Assembly: GCF_014839835.1 (NCBI RefSeq)
Contig: NC_071615.1
Span: 1,736,001 to 1,800,000, forward strand
Reading direction: 5' to 3'
DNA: 64,000 nt
DNA from: Dryobates pubescens
Taxonomy: Eukaryota; Chordata; Aves; Piciformes; Picidae
The notes below the pieces were generated by a model. That model did no database searches. It was not told the origin of the DNA and saw only the letters and a program-made list of their open reading frames with translations. The translations under genes and the position numbers were made by a program. Shown one piece after another: positions 20,701 to 33,265 of this stretch (positions within the stretch are counted from its first letter, which is position 1; every line of letters begins with the position of its first letter).

Positions 20701-23700
20701 TGTTTGTCCTTGGTTCACCAGGCACAGCTGCAACCCTCTGGCTCTTTTTGATGCTGAAATTGAGAAGTATTGCCCTGAAAACTATGTGGACATCAAGGTA
20801 AGTTGTTTATAAGAACCTCCCTGAAGCTCTGAGTTCAGAGGTTAGCTCCACAAATACTGTCTTAGACAGAAGGAGGACCATACCTGTGTCCTGAACTGCT
20901 AAGTTCTGGGCTTGATCAAATTCCTCCTGCATTTCCAAGGCCTGTAGGTGCTGGTCACTTAGGACATGAAAAGTTTCCTGCTTGTGTAGCGTTAGTGCAG
21001 CAAAGGAACAACTTTGTTGCTAAGAGCAGAGATTCTTTTTTGGCAACTTGGTGGAACTGGAAGTTGTGTCTTAAGTTGTACACAAAACAACATTTTCAGA
21101 CTGGTGCAATCCCATCCAGGCCATGCTTTCTAACAGAGTTTGGGGTAAATAAATGACTCAGTCCTGTGGAAAGCTGCCTAATCTCATAGGCAGCAAACTG
21201 CTATTGCAACAATCTATCTCTATGGATACTCCTTGCGTTTCACGTTCAGTTCGTGAGTCATCCCCCAATTAAATGACAAACCCAGTGGCCTGTGGTGTCT
21301 CACTCTGTGCTTTCTCCCCTCAGAGAACCCTTGAACGAGAAGTGCAGCAGTGTCAGGCTCTGGTGATCTGGACAGACTGTGACCGAGAGGGAGAGAACAT
21401 CGGCTTTGAGATCATCCACGTGTGCAGAGCTGGTGCGTGGAGCATCGCTCCGAGTGCCCTCACAGTGCTGACTCCACAGCTCCTGCTGCTTGGAGATCTC
21501 ATGGCAGGCATAGGCTCAGTCTTACTGTGTCCAGCTTAAACATCTTGACTGTAGGTCTGATAGATCATAGAGTCACAGACCGGCTTGGGTTGGAAGGGAT
21601 CTTTAAAGGTCAGCGGCGACATCTGCAGCTAGAGCAGGTTGCTCAGAGCCCCAAACAACCTGACCAGGGATGGGGTATCTGCCACCTCTCTGGGCAACCT
21701 GGGCCAGTGTCCAGCCACCCTCTGTAAAAAATTTCTTCCTGCTCTGTAGTCTGCATCTCCCTCATCCAGTTTCAATCCATCACCCTATGTCCTGTCACAA
21801 CAGGCCCTGCTCAGAAGTCTCTCCCCATCTCGCCTTACCAGCCTCTTTAAGTACTGAGGCCATAAAAAGGTCTCCCTGGAGCCTTCTCTTCTCCAAGCTG
21901 AACAACCCCAGCTCCCTCAGCCTGGCCTCACAGGAGAGGGCTTCCAGCCCTCCCATCATTGCTGCAGCCTCCTGTGTCCCTGCTCCAACAGGTCCCTGTC
22001 TCTCCTGTGCTGTGGCTCTGTTAGGCCATGAATATATCCAGCTGTTGGGCAGCTCTAGACAAAGTCGGCAGCACCCCCTTGGGAAGACAGCAGTGTTGTT
22101 AGCTGCTCCTTTCTTTGGTGTTTGAGCCTCTCTTTGGTTTCCTCTGTGCTGCTGGCTGCTAGTGAAGCCCAGCCTGCAGGTGTTCCGAGCCCGCTTCTCC
22201 GAGATCACGCTGCAGGCGGTCAGGAGAGCCTGCGAGAACCTCACCCAGCCTGACCAAAGAACCAGCGACGCCGTCGACGTCAGGCAGGAGCTGGACCTCA
22301 GGATAGGTGCGTGAGCGTGCACAGCAGCTGAGGGCAGGCTGCCAGGCCTGAGCTGCTGCACACACCTCTGCTGAGAGGCAGGGAGTGAGGAAGAGCGTGG
22401 TAGGTAGGCAGGGATCAGTTTTGCTCTCAATGCATAGCTTATGGTCTGGAAGTACTTGAACTGCCTTAGGCTGCTGAACGAACGAGGTAGCCATCCATGA
22501 GCCTCTTCTTGCTTCGCCTCTAACCACACTGAATGCACATTGTTAAAGCCCAGCAAGGGGCATTCAGAAACCATCATTACCCCAAAACACAAGACAGAAG
22601 TGCCCTCTATATGGTCATACATCTGTTTTTGTTTTAGATCACATCCAACTAAATCCCATCTCGTGCTTTTCTCAAACGTGCTGCTTGATGTAGATGTTAG
22701 GTTGATAGCTCCTGCAGCACTGACAAGCTTCTGTAACCAACTCTTGGAGTAAAATAGTGCCATGGGCTAGCTGGTTGGATGGTGTTGGGTGATAGGCTGG
22801 ACTCGATGACCTCTCAGGTCTTTTCCAACCTGGTTGATTCTGTGGAAATTAATAATCAAGAGTATTGGAAAGAACCATCTGAAGTGTTGTGATTCTCCTC
22901 CAGTGCTGTTGTATTCAGATGCAGTGTCCATTTCACTGTGCCAGGTGCAGCCTTCACCAGATTCCAGACGCTGAGGCTCCGGAAGATCTTCCCTGATATT
23001 TTAGCAGATCAGCTGATCAGCTACGGCAGCTGCCAGTTCCCAACCCTGGGCTTTGTGGTCGAACGCTTCAAAGCCATCCAGGCCTTCGTTCCTGAAGCCT
23101 TCTATAAAATTAAAGGTATGCTTAGGGAGAACAAGTCCTGGGCTCTGTCTTAAGGGGCTTGATGTGTGTAGAAAGTAAAGACACCGGGGCAACAGCCAAA
23201 TGCTGCTGCGGAGGTGGTTTCCTCTTCCTCTGCCGTGAGCACTAAGCGGAACCGAAAGGTTTCCCAATGTCTCTGCTGTGTTTCCCAATGTCTCACTCCT
23301 GCATCACTGAGATCTCTTCTTCAACAGTGACTCATGATCAGGAAGATGGCAGCGTGGTCTTCAACTGGAAGAGGAACCGACTCTTCAATCACACAGCCTG
23401 CCTGGTCCTTTACCAGATGTGTATGGAGGTAGGAGAGCTTGGGAAGAGTTGTGTAATCCAGGAGCAGGCAAACATTTCCTGCTCCCCTCTCGCCCAAGAC
23501 ATTAAACACCAGTTTGTGTGAACTCTGAGAGGAGAGTTTTGCATTTTGCTTCCTCTCTGCCTAGGATCCAGTAGCAACTGTTGTGGAGGTTGCCAGCAAG
23601 CCAAAGAGCAAGTGGAGACCTCTGCCCCTGGACACTGTGGTATGTTTGAACTGTGCTGAAAGCAGCTCTGGACTCTACTCACCACTCTGCATCATGCACA

Positions 23701-26700
23701 AACACTTTCTTCTTTCTGGCCCCTCCCAACACAGGAACTCGAGAAGCTGGCTTCCCGCAAACTGAAAATAAACGCCAAGGAAACCATGAGAATAGCAGAA
23801 AAACTTTATACCCAGGGGTAAGAGAGCAAGGCAGGAGCACAAGTTACTGAGGAGTGGCTGAGGGAGCTGGGGTTGTTCAGCCTGGAGAGAAGGAGGCTCG
23901 GGGGAGACCTCATTCTCAGCAGCTCTCTGAAAGAAGGTTGGAGGGTTGGGGGTTGGTCTCCTGTCAAGTAACAAGTGATAGCACAAGAGGAAAGAGCCTC
24001 AAGTCGCGCCAAGGGAGGTTCCTCCTGTCCAGCATGAGGAACAATTTCTTCCCCAAAAGAGTTGTCAAGCCCTGGAACAGGCTGCCTAGGGCAGTGCTGG
24101 AGTCCCATCCCTGGAGGGGATTCAAAGCTGTGTAGATGTGGTGCTGAGGGACATGGTTCGGTGGCTCCCTGCCAGTGCTGGGTTTATAGCTGGACTCCAC
24201 GATCTTCAAGGTCTCTTCTAACCTAAACTATTTTATGTTTCTAAGACCTGTGCTTGGTAAACTTAATTCTTTCAGAAGTAAATGGCTTTTAGCCCAAAAT
24301 GTGAAGCATCCTGGAGCACCTCTTACAGTGCTCTTTCTTCTTCAGGTTCATTAGCTACCCTCGAACTGAGACCAACATTTTCCCCAAGGAGCTGAACCTC
24401 TCTGCCTTAGTACAACAGCAGACACAGGACCCGAACTGGGGGGCCTTTGCACAGAGGATTCTGGATCAGGGTGGGCCAACTCCTCGCAGTGGAGCCAAGT
24501 CAGATCAGGCTCACCCTCCCATTCACCCCATAAAGTACACTGCTAACCTGCAGGTGTGTGTCACGGGGGCAGAGGGGGGTTTGTATGGCTCGATAATTAA
24601 AGATCTAAGTGTAAAGATGGTCATGGGCAGAGTAGCCTCACCTGAGAGCTCCCTACCCTTTGTGACATCTCCCAGACACAGGAGGACACTGAGCCTCTTC
24701 CTCTGGTTTCAGGGCAACGAGCAGAGGTTGTATGAGTTCATCGTGCGCCACTTCCTGGCTTGCTGCTCTGAAGATGCCAAGGGGCAGGAGACGACTGTGG
24801 AGGTCGACATTGCCAACGAACGATTCATCGCCCAAGGACTAATGATCCTGGCCCGAAATTACCTGGAGGTCTATCCCTATGAGAAGTGGAGTGACAAGGT
24901 TAGACCCTGGAACAGCCTGGATGGGAGTGGCTGAAGTACCTGGAGTTTAAAATCATTCCCCACTGCCAACTTCAGAGCCCTCTACACAACGTCCTTTGAC
25001 AGTTTCTGACCCCCTGGGCTGGTTCTCTCAGAGCCACCTCTGCTGAAAACCTGAGCAGCTTTACTGTGCCAGCTTGGGGTAGATTCTTCCCCTCTTAACA
25101 CCCCAGCAGAGACCATAAGGGCTGTGGGGTTGGACTGCAGCTGCTGTTCTGCTGGCTCATTGCTGGCTAATCCTGAGGACCCCGAGGCTGGCATCTCCTC
25201 CAGAACAGGCAGCTCTGCCCTTGCTGCACTGGCCTGCTGTTAGCCTGGCATTTTGTCTTCAGTGAATGGAGTTCCAAAGAGATTCTCCTTCCCTGCAGGT
25301 TATCCCAGTGTATCAGAAAGGGGCTCGCTTTCAGCCCACTACAGTGGAGATGGTGGATGGGGAAACCAGCCCTCCCTTGCTCCTCACAGAAGCGGATCTC
25401 ATTGCTCTCATGGAGAAACATGGCATTGGTCAGTACTGGCAGCATGGCCTTCTGCTCTCGGCAGAGCTTTGGTCAGAAGCTTCTTCTCAGCTTGTCAACA
25501 CCAGTTAGTTCTGTCCCTCCCTCAGAGCAGGGACTTCCCTAAATGTCACTTCAGAGGAAAAATCACAGGACAAAGAGATTAGACCTGCTGTGGGCAAAGT
25601 CCAAGGGTCCTAAGGAGCCTGCAGAGTGCCTCTGGCCCTAGGGAGATGAGCAGTGTAGAGTCCAGGGTGTGCCTGCTGGCACGCTGTTTGCCTCAGTACC
25701 AGTGGGACATGAGGGCAGTGCTGCTCCCAAGTTGTCTCCTTGTCCCTTTAGCTCTTTGCACTCTGCACAGGGTAAGTCACTTTTGGCCTCCCCAGACGAC
25801 CTGTGTGCTTTCAGGGACGGACGCCACTCACGCCGAGCACATCGAGACCATCAAGACGCGGATGTACGTCGGCCTCACGGCGGATCAGCGCTTCCTGCCC
25901 GGCCACCTGGGCATGGGGCTGGTGGAAGGTAAGGGCAGTGCCCCTCGGGGGTAGGTTCCTTACCTTCTCTTTCCTTTTGCTGACCGGGCAGTGTGTCCCT
26001 CAGGTTATGATTCCATGGGCTATGAGATGTCCAAGCCTGACCTTCGAGCTGAGCTGGAGGCTGATCTGAAGCTGATCTGTGAGGGGAAGAAGGACAAATC
26101 TGTAGTGCTGCAGCAGCAGGTTCAGAAGTACAAGCAGGTCTTCATCGAAGCTGTGGCCAGAGCTAACAAGTGAGTCTTTGCCTTCTTCTGTTTGCTTTGC
26201 TCTTCTGAGATGTGCTGGCTTCTTCTCTGGGGCCCAGCCTGGAGTGGGATCCTACCACACTGTTTCCTTGGAGCTCTGCCCAGCGTGTGGGCATTTGCAT
26301 GGGCAGGGATGACTCACAGCCTGGCACACTGTCATCAATTGGTGCCAATTAACTGATCATCCTGCTTTAAACCCTTAACACTAAATTCAGAGCTGGCTGA
26401 AGGGGGTGGCAACACGCACTGACCTCTTTCATGTGGTACCCACACCTAGCCTGGCCCAGAGGCGTGGTGCTGAGTCAACATGTTCGTGGAGAAGCTCAGA
26501 AGGGCTGCGTGGAGAGCAGAAGCTGCCAATTCACTGCAGAGGAGACACACAGGATGCTCTGTTTGTTTCTCTATAGGCTGGACCAGGCCCTGGCTCAGTA
26601 TTTTGGAGAAGCTGCAGAAATTGTAGAGCAAGAGGAGGTCTACCCAGCAACACCTGCTGCTGTTCGGAAGTGCCCACAGTGCAACAGCGACATGGTCCTC

Positions 26701-29700
26701 AAGACCAAGAAGAGCGGCGGGTGGGTGCTCTCCTCTCCTCTGTTGCAGCAGTTAGCCTTCTGTGCTGTTCTGTGTTCTTCTAGGCGCTGTTGGTTTACCT
26801 CCTCTCTGCAGCAAGCATGGAAAACTTGGGCTGCAGCTAAACTCCACCAGCTACACAAGCTGTGTGGGCCTGCTCTTCTGGCCATGAAGGCCTATGGTAC
26901 CTTGGGGGGCATTAAGAATGTGAGCAGCAGGTCAAGGCAAGTTCTCCTCCCCCTCAACTCTGCCCTAGAGAGGCCACATCTGGAGTACTGGGTATGGCTC
27001 CCCAGTTCAAGACAGACAGGGAACTACTGGAGGAGGAAAGGCTGAGAGACCTGGGGCTGTTTAGCCTAGAGAAGAGCAGCCTGAGAGGGCACCTCCTCAG
27101 TGCTCAGCACTGGGGACAAGAGGGTGGTGCCAGACTCTTCTCAGTGGTGCCCAGCAACAGGACAAGGGGCAGTGGACACAAACTGCCAGGAGATTCCATC
27201 TGAACAGGAGGAGGGTGCTGTGAGGGTGCTGGAACCCTGGTGCTGTCCAGAGAGGTTGTGGTTTCTGCTTCTCAAGCGATTCCAAACTCCCCTGGACATT
27301 GTGATCCTGGGCAGCCTGCTGTGGGTGACCTTCCTTTAGCAGGAGGGTTGGACTGGATGATCTCCAGAGGTAACTTCCAATCCTTACCATGCTGGGATTC
27401 TGTGGCTCAGCTGAACCTCTCTCGAAGTACATACTTACCCTTAAAATTTGTTGTCTTGGCAATTTCTGGTGGCTGAGAAAACAGCACAGTCACTGACTGT
27501 CTTGAGTTAGCCTCTTCCTCACCTGGTGCTCTGTCCTGTGGCAGGTTCTATCTCAGCTGCACAGGCTATCCAGCTTGCAAGTCTGCAGTCTGGTTTCCTG
27601 ATTTCGTGCTGGACGTGGCCAGGGATGAGAGCATCTGCGATGTGTGCAAACCACATCCAGTTCACAGGTAGGTCAGACCCCGGGGAAACAATGCCTCAGA
27701 CACTGTGGTAGCCATCAGGGCCACAGACTTCCTGGAGTAGGCTGAGCAACCATCTTCCATTCCAGTCCTGGAAGGCTGGAGCAGTGCTGGAGGACAGAAA
27801 GAAGAGGGGCTGGGAAAACCAGAGTAAGCACAGCAGAATTTACAAGTCCATACCAAGATCTGCTGCTGAGGAGTTACAGTGCTGGCCCACGTCTGGGGTC
27901 TTCACCAGGGGGCAAGAGCCAGCTGACACACAGTCAGGAGATTTGTTTTCTCCAGGAAAGGCTGCTAGGCTGTACTGCCACAAAACCATGGACTGGGAGA
28001 CTTTGACTCTTCCTTTGCCTTTAGGCTGAAGCTTAAATTCAAGAGAGGCAGCGTTCCCCCCATGGTGCCCCTGGAGCTAGTTGGCTGCGTCGGAGGCTGC
28101 GATGAGATGCTGAAGGAGCTCCTGGACCTGAAGTACTCCCACAGGCCGTCCCTGCCGGCAGCACCAGCCAGCCAGCCAGCTCACCACCCGCAGGCCAACA
28201 GCTCCCTTAGCAGAGCTAGTGGGGAAAACAGGCCTGTGAGGGGGACCACAAACCAGGCAGCAGGACGCCTGCTCCCCACCAGCTCGACGAGGCCACCCAG
28301 GCCTGCTCCCGCCGGGAACGACGCAGTGATGTGCAACTGTGGGAGCGAAGCCCTGCTCCTGACGGTGCGCAAAGAAGGCCCCAACCAGGGCAGGCAGTTC
28401 TACAAGTGCAGTGCCAGCACCTGCAACTTCTTCCTCTGGGCTGATCAGCAGGCAGAGGACAGAAGCAGGGCAGCTCTGCGGGGCTCTGCGCAGCCCCAGC
28501 CCTTGGCAGGAAGGGGCCCAGCAGGACTGCAGCGCTGGGGAGGAGGGAGAGGCCCAGAGCCCTTTGGAAGCAGCAGCTCGGATGTGGGAGGCAGCACAGT
28601 CTGCAACTGTGAGCAGCCAGCAGTCACACGCACCGTGCAGAAGGAGGGGCCCAACAAGGGGAGGCAGTTCCACACCTGCCCCAAGCCCCGAGAGCAGCAG
28701 TGTGGCTTCTTCCAGTGGGCAGATGAAAATGTGGCACCAGGTGAGGCTGGGCTGGGGGTGAGACACGAGGGTTGGAGGCTGGGCTGGGGGTGAGACACGA
28801 GGGTTGGAGGCTGGGCTTGACTCTTACACAGGCATAATGCCACCATGGTGTGACAGCTCTTGCAGACCCATGGAATTGTTTGGATTGGAAGAGATCACTG
28901 AGTCTAACCATTAACCCAGCACTGCCAGGTCACCACTAGGCCATGTCCCTCAGCACCACCTCTGCAAATCTTTTCAATCCTTCCAGGGATGGGGACTCCA
29001 CCACTGCCCTGAGCAGCCTGTTCCAGGCCTTGACAGCCTTTCTGGGGAAGAAATTCTTCCTCATGTCCAACCTAAACTTTCTCTGGTACAACTGATAGAT
29101 TTAACAGACATTGGAACATCTGTCAGCAGCATTATAGCACCACAGATGTCACTTGTGACAGCCGAGCCTGGCTTACCTTCCCGAGTGCTGGCAGGAGACC
29201 TCCTCATAGCACACATGTGAGCCCCGAGCAGGATGCTTGGCTTCTGCCTGCAGTAAGCTTGAGTGGCTGTCCATGTCTCCTTGGATAAAGGCCAGCATTG
29301 TCCAATAGCTTGTCTGGGACTCCATCCTCCCAGATGATGGTGCTCAGCTTTGTGAAGCAGTGGCACCGCTTTTGGAGATCTAACCCCCCTTCTGTCGCAC
29401 CAGGAGGACTGTGCTGCTCCTCTGCCCTAGCTTAGGGATGCAGTGAAGGGCCAAGTCTGTCTGAAGCTTTGATCAGAGCTGAGAGACTGAGTGTGGCTGC
29501 TCTGGAATGATGCTGAAAACAAATACCCATAAATAATCTCAAAAGCAGGACACAAAAGAAAAGTGGCACAGAGGGACAATGAAGTACAGAGTTGGAGACG
29601 TGGTCTTCACCACTGGCTGCCACCTCCTCCTCCTCCTCCTCCTCAGACATTTGGGCCTCAAGGGGTAGAATCAAGTTTTTAAAACAATTTAAACCCCAAG

Positions 29701-30082
29701 TTTTCCTCTGGCATGTTTTATTTCTGCTTCAGCTGCAGGCCAGAGCCTGCAACAAGGCAGACACATGGGCAACACTGAGACAAAGCTGAAGTCAGCACAG
29801 TCTCAGGAATAATCTGAGGGGCTGGGATAGAAAATCCTCAGTCTGCCATTTTGAACTTCTGTTTCCCACCTTCAAAGGTATTTATATGCAACTTGTTTCT
29901 CTCTAGGGCCTTCTGGAGATGTCTCTGTGAACTCTGGCACCAGTGGGTACTCAAGAGGGTTGGGAAGTAAAGCCAAGAGGCCAGAGAGCTTCTCCTCAGG
30001 AGGTGCTGCCAAGAAACCACGGACCTGTGGCATCTGCCACCAGCCTGGCCACACTAGGAAAAACTGCCCTCACAACCACTGA
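17775..30082 (+). CDS. TOP3A: DNA topoisomerase III alpha
   Basis: Type IA topoisomerase: with BLM and RMI1/2 it dissolves double Holliday junctions in the nucleus, and it separates mitochondrial DNA. Exons: 17775-17960, 19113-19172, 19566-19639, 20722-20797, 21324-21432, 22163-22306, 22945-23115, 23328-23428, 23565-23639, 23735-23817, 24346-24553, 24713-24898, 25299-25428, 25815-25928, 26004-26169, 26577-26720, 27545-27667, 28025-28740, 29907-30082; 1013 residues against 1001 in human. Toprim motif [12 protein letters not shown] starts at about residue 150; catalytic Tyr is about 364 in [13 protein letters not shown]. Then come a zinc ribbon (CPQCNSDMV), two GRF zinc fingers ([16 protein letters not shown]) and a CCHC knuckle ([14 protein letters not shown]). 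The N-terminus looks like a mitochondrial presequence; the internal Met of human is missing. Confidence 0.97.
19755..20265 (-). mobile_element. CR1 fragment, minus, in TOP3A intron 3
   Basis: Antisense CR1 from 'agaatcacagaatgttaggg' through 'cctgctccagggctctgttg' to 'gaactggacacaatattcca' and 'gaggcctcaccagggcaggg'. Confidence 0.92.
21561..22015 (-). mobile_element. CR1 fragment, minus, in TOP3A intron 5
   Basis: Antisense CR1 from 'gatcatagagtcacagaccg' and 'ggttggaagggatctttaaa' to 'ctgctccaacaggtccctgt'. It ends about 150 bases before exon 6. Confidence 0.92.
22758..22843 (+). mobile_element. Short CR1 3' end, plus, in TOP3A intron 6
   Basis: An 86-bp 3' tail: 'aggctggactcgatgacctc', then 'ttttccaacctggttgattc'. 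The extreme 5' truncation is typical of CR1. Confidence 0.8.
23848..24243 (+). mobile_element. CR1 fragment, plus, in TOP3A intron 10
   Basis: Sense CR1 from 'ggggttgttcagcctggaga' through 'caagccctggaacaggctgc' to 'aggtctcttctaacctaaac'. It ends about 100 bases before exon 11, which codes for the catalytic tyrosine. Confidence 0.92.
26870..27405 (+). mobile_element. CR1 fragment, plus, in TOP3A intron 16
   Basis: Sense CR1 with 'gccctagagaggccacatct', 'gggctgtttagcctagagaa' and the 3' end 'gggttggactggatgatctc' followed by 'gctgggattctgtg'. The left limit is approximate and could lie some 60 bases upstream. Confidence 0.9.
28741..28818 (+). repeat. 32-bp tandem repeat at the donor of TOP3A exon 18
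   Basis: The unit beginning 'ggctgggctgggggtgagac' starts at 28745, 28777 and, in part, 28809. It begins within the splice donor after 28740 and repeats a second GT-containing string, 'gggggtgag', at 28754 and 28786. Unlike the SHMT1 case, the period is not a multiple of three, so use of a downstream donor would shift frame. Confidence 0.85.
28865..29092 (-). mobile_element. CR1 fragment, minus, in TOP3A last intron
   Basis: Antisense CR1 from 'tggaattgtttggattggaa' through 'gagcagcctgttccaggcct' to 'atgtccaacctaaactttct'. The rest of this intron to 29906 holds only a TCC triplet run at 29625-29643. Confidence 0.88.
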
Positions 30083-30765
30083 GCCTGGGGGAACCTCTCA
30101 AGAGCCTGAAAGGGGCAGGGTTGGGAGCTGCTACAGGGACAGCTACTGCTGAAAGGAACTGGAGTCTGCAAGCAAGGCTGTCGAGGGCTTGCTGGCAGGG
30201 CTGGTGCAGGCATCCTGGCACATGCATTAGATGCTTGGGCCATGAGGATTCAACCAGCTTTGAAAGGTGCTGTCAGCCCTGGTGCTCAGCTGCTCTTCTG
30301 CTCAGCAGATTGGGTTAACCTAACCATTTCAAGGAGGCATTTGGAGAATGCAGAGAAGACAGCACTGGATCTACTCCACTGGCAGCTTCTGGTGGTGGTA
30401 CACAGCCTTGCCCCATGAGGAAGAGTTGGATCACAGCTGTGAGGATGCTGGGGCTGCTTGGCCCTTCCCACTCCCTATCTTTCCACAGTGTGGAAGCTTG
30501 AGTTCAACATTCCCCTTTTGGCTTTTTTGGCCACAGCTCCACACCCCTCACCTTGGCTGTCCCTGCCAGCAGAGGAGGGCTGGGTGTGGAGAAGCCAGAG
30601 CTGGTGCTCGCCAAGCTCAGCTGCAGAGCTTGGAAAAAGCCTTAGACAATTCCTGGATTCCTAGCCAAGTTCTTCCTCACACCTTCAGCCTCTGTGATGC
30701 TGCTAGCAAAGGGAAGTTATTTTTGTCAAGCTAATTAAGTTTCACATTAAAAGATTATTTAATTT
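30083..30765 (+). other. TOP3A: TOP3A 3' UTR
   Basis: Non-coding stretch from the TOP3A stop to an ATTAAA at 30746-30751 in an AT-rich patch. From here to about 31900 there is intergenic DNA with no gene or CR1 that I recognise. Confidence 0.55.
30746..30751 (+). terminator. TOP3A: Candidate TOP3A poly(A) signal ATTAAA
   Basis: ATTAAA about 665 bases after the stop, followed by T-rich sequence. It is the only good candidate I saw nearby. Confidence 0.5.
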
Positions 30766-31912
30766 TTAAATTTGAGATGGTGACTTCTTAACTCTGCCTC
30801 CTTATTGCTTCTGCCTTAACCCAGCTGGGCTGTTACTCTAGAAGCACCCACCCAAATCTTGCTCTTCCCACTCCTTGGAACAATACTGGAAGCTTTCTTG
30901 GCAGAAAGTCCCCCCAGTTCTTTAGCAATGAGCTGCAGAGGGGATGGGAAAGAGGTTTCATCTCACCAGCTGGGCCTGCTGCAGCATTGCTGCCCAGGGA
31001 AGGACAGACAGACAGCTGACTGAGCTGAAGGGAGGGTCTGTTTTCCCAGCACTTAGTTTACACTGAGCTCCCTGGGAAGCCAGGCTGCCTCCTCCCTCAC
31101 TGCTGGGGCTTTCTCTCTACATCAAAGCAAGCAGGGTTTCCCTGTCTTCTCGTGCCAGAGGACAGCATTGGTTTTGCCCCAGGGCCTCTGGTGGTGCTCA
31201 GGACCCTGCTGGATGCAGAGCAGTTCCCCAACGTCAGCACAGAGGTGACAGAGGGCAGCCAGGAGGCTGCAGCCCTTGGTTTAGCTCGAAGCAGAGAAGA
31301 CTACAGCAGCACAGGTTCACTTTAAGGTCTGCACAAGAAAGGAGAGAGCCTTTAACTCTGCTGCAGCCTTCCTTTCTGGGCCTAAATCCATGGAATGAGG
31401 TCAGGAGAACTCGAGTTTCATTTCCCTGTACCCCTCACTCCCACAATTAGCAGCTGTTGCCTAAAAATACAGACCTGGTGGCTAAAATAACAGGGCCACA
31501 AAGCTTTGCAATGCAACCACTGACCTGACAGAAGCCTGGGAAGCAGCCTCTGAAAGGCACCAGCAGCAGAAGGCATTTCTGTGACACCCAGGCAGCAGCT
31601 GAAGTGCTGCTGATGGCAGCAGCCACAACCAACTTTCCTGGTCTAACCCTGGTCAGCATTCAGTAGCTGGAGCTACTGAGGGAATGGCACAAGCTCAGTG
31701 TCCAGACAGCTCCTGTGCTGCAGCCAGGCACTGGAAGAGAAAGGCCTTGGCAGGACAAGGTCTGACCACCACCAAGCTCCCGCAGGGTGGGGACCCACTG
31801 GACAGCCCTGAGTGGTTCAGGCCAACACAGCTGGAGGATGGCTTCAGCCCTTACTATGGGGCAAGGAGACAAAAATGGAGCTGACACAAACCCCAGTAAC
31901 ACACAGGGAAGG

Positions 31913-31918
31913 TTTATT
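31913..31918 (-). terminator. MIEF2: Candidate distal MIEF2 poly(A) signal AATAAA (minus)
   Basis: Plus-strand TTTATT. If used with the MIEF2 stop at 33266, it gives a 3' UTR of about 1.35 kb. No minus-strand gene closer to it is visible. Confidence 0.35.
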
Positions 31919-33117
31919 CTCATCACTAACACCTGGAGGAACAAACTAAGTCAGACTGGGAGAAAAAGCATGAGGTTTTCATTCCTCTCATAAACAAGAG
32001 GAGAGCTGTAAAGAAATCTAACCCCCAACAGCTGCTCACAGTGAAGTCCACAGGGCTTTTTTCCTTCCCCCATCTCCACACCAGTGTGCAAAACCAGCCC
32101 TTCCCATTAAATAGAAGAATACATTTTGTCACCCTGGGACTACAGCCAGGGCCAAAGTCTTCAAGCAGCCACTCAAAGGGGAAAAAAGAGAAACAAAACC
32201 CCCAAGAAAACCACAACAAAACACCCAAACAAAACAAATCTCCACAAAAAGCACAAAACACTTCAGCTCTTGCAAGACTCTGCTCTGAGCATCATCCCTG
32301 CCCTACACCAGAGGGCTTAGGGGGAACAGGACCCCAAGACAGCAGTAATACATGTGTGAAAAGGTCACTGGACAGGCTGGGAGGGACGCTGGGGTTCGCT
32401 GCAGAGCAGCAAGTACCCACAGAGGGACGTTGGCAGAGGCTTTACCCAGCAGGCACAGCCCTGCTGCAGCCTCCACCAGGGGACCGACACCAGAAGCCTC
32501 CCAGGAGTCAGCAGCTCTTTATCTGCCACCACAGATGGTTTTGGGGACATCCTGCAGCCAGACTGCTGTGGGACAAGAGCCACAGAGCCCCAGCAGCATG
32601 CTGGGAGCACATCCCTTCCTCAGAGCAGTACCAGTACTGGCAGGATGAAGAGGTAGGGCTGAGCTCACCCTCTTTGGCAGCTGGAAGTTTCCCAAGGATA
32701 AACCCACAGCCCTGTTTGCTATGGCTGTACCTTCAAGAGCCCAGCCAGCCACCCAGGTCATCTACTGGAGCCTTAGATCAGATTGGCAACATCCTACAGA
32801 CAGGTGAAGGACAGGGCACGGTAAGACCAAGTTGGGTGCTGGCAAGAGGACCGACCCAGCACTCAGAACACTGTGCCTGTGGGGTCTGCAGGACACAGCA
32901 GCAGCAAGAAATTGCTCCCCTCCAGCTGGTCTCAGCACGAGGGGAGCCTGGGAGCAGCTGGGACAACAGGCAAGGGACACTTGGAAGCAGAGACCAAACA
33001 TGCTTCCAGTCTGCTTCCAGTGGATGAGACTCACCTGTAGGTACTTGAGATGTGGGCTTGGCAGAGCCTCCCAGCCAAAGGCTCCTCCTGCCAACAGCCA
33101 CCTCTGAGCAGGCACAT

Positions 33118-33123
33118 TTTATT
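33118..33123 (-). terminator. MIEF2: Proximal MIEF2 poly(A) signal AATAAA (minus)
   Basis: Plus-strand TTTATT, 143 bases beyond the MIEF2 stop codon, giving a short 3' UTR. Confidence 0.6.
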
Positions 33124-33265
33124 CAGGCAGGAAATGTTTGGGGTTTTTTCTCATAAAGTGCAAGAACTTTGCCTCTCACTGACTAGCCAACTAGAAGCAT
33201 CACAACCCTCCTGAGGAGGAGCAGCAGATGGGTGAGGAACACCCCGTGCTCAGAGGCTCCCCAGG

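Noticed and set aside
21795-22763. A 322-residue minus-strand open frame in TOP3A.
   Set aside because: It is antisense to TOP3A exon 6 and made partly of CR1; no domain is recognisable.
32041-33027. A 328-residue open frame on the plus strand between TOP3A and MIEF2.
   Set aside because: It starts at GTG, has no Met in the frame, no recognisable domain, and lies opposite the probable MIEF2 3' UTR.
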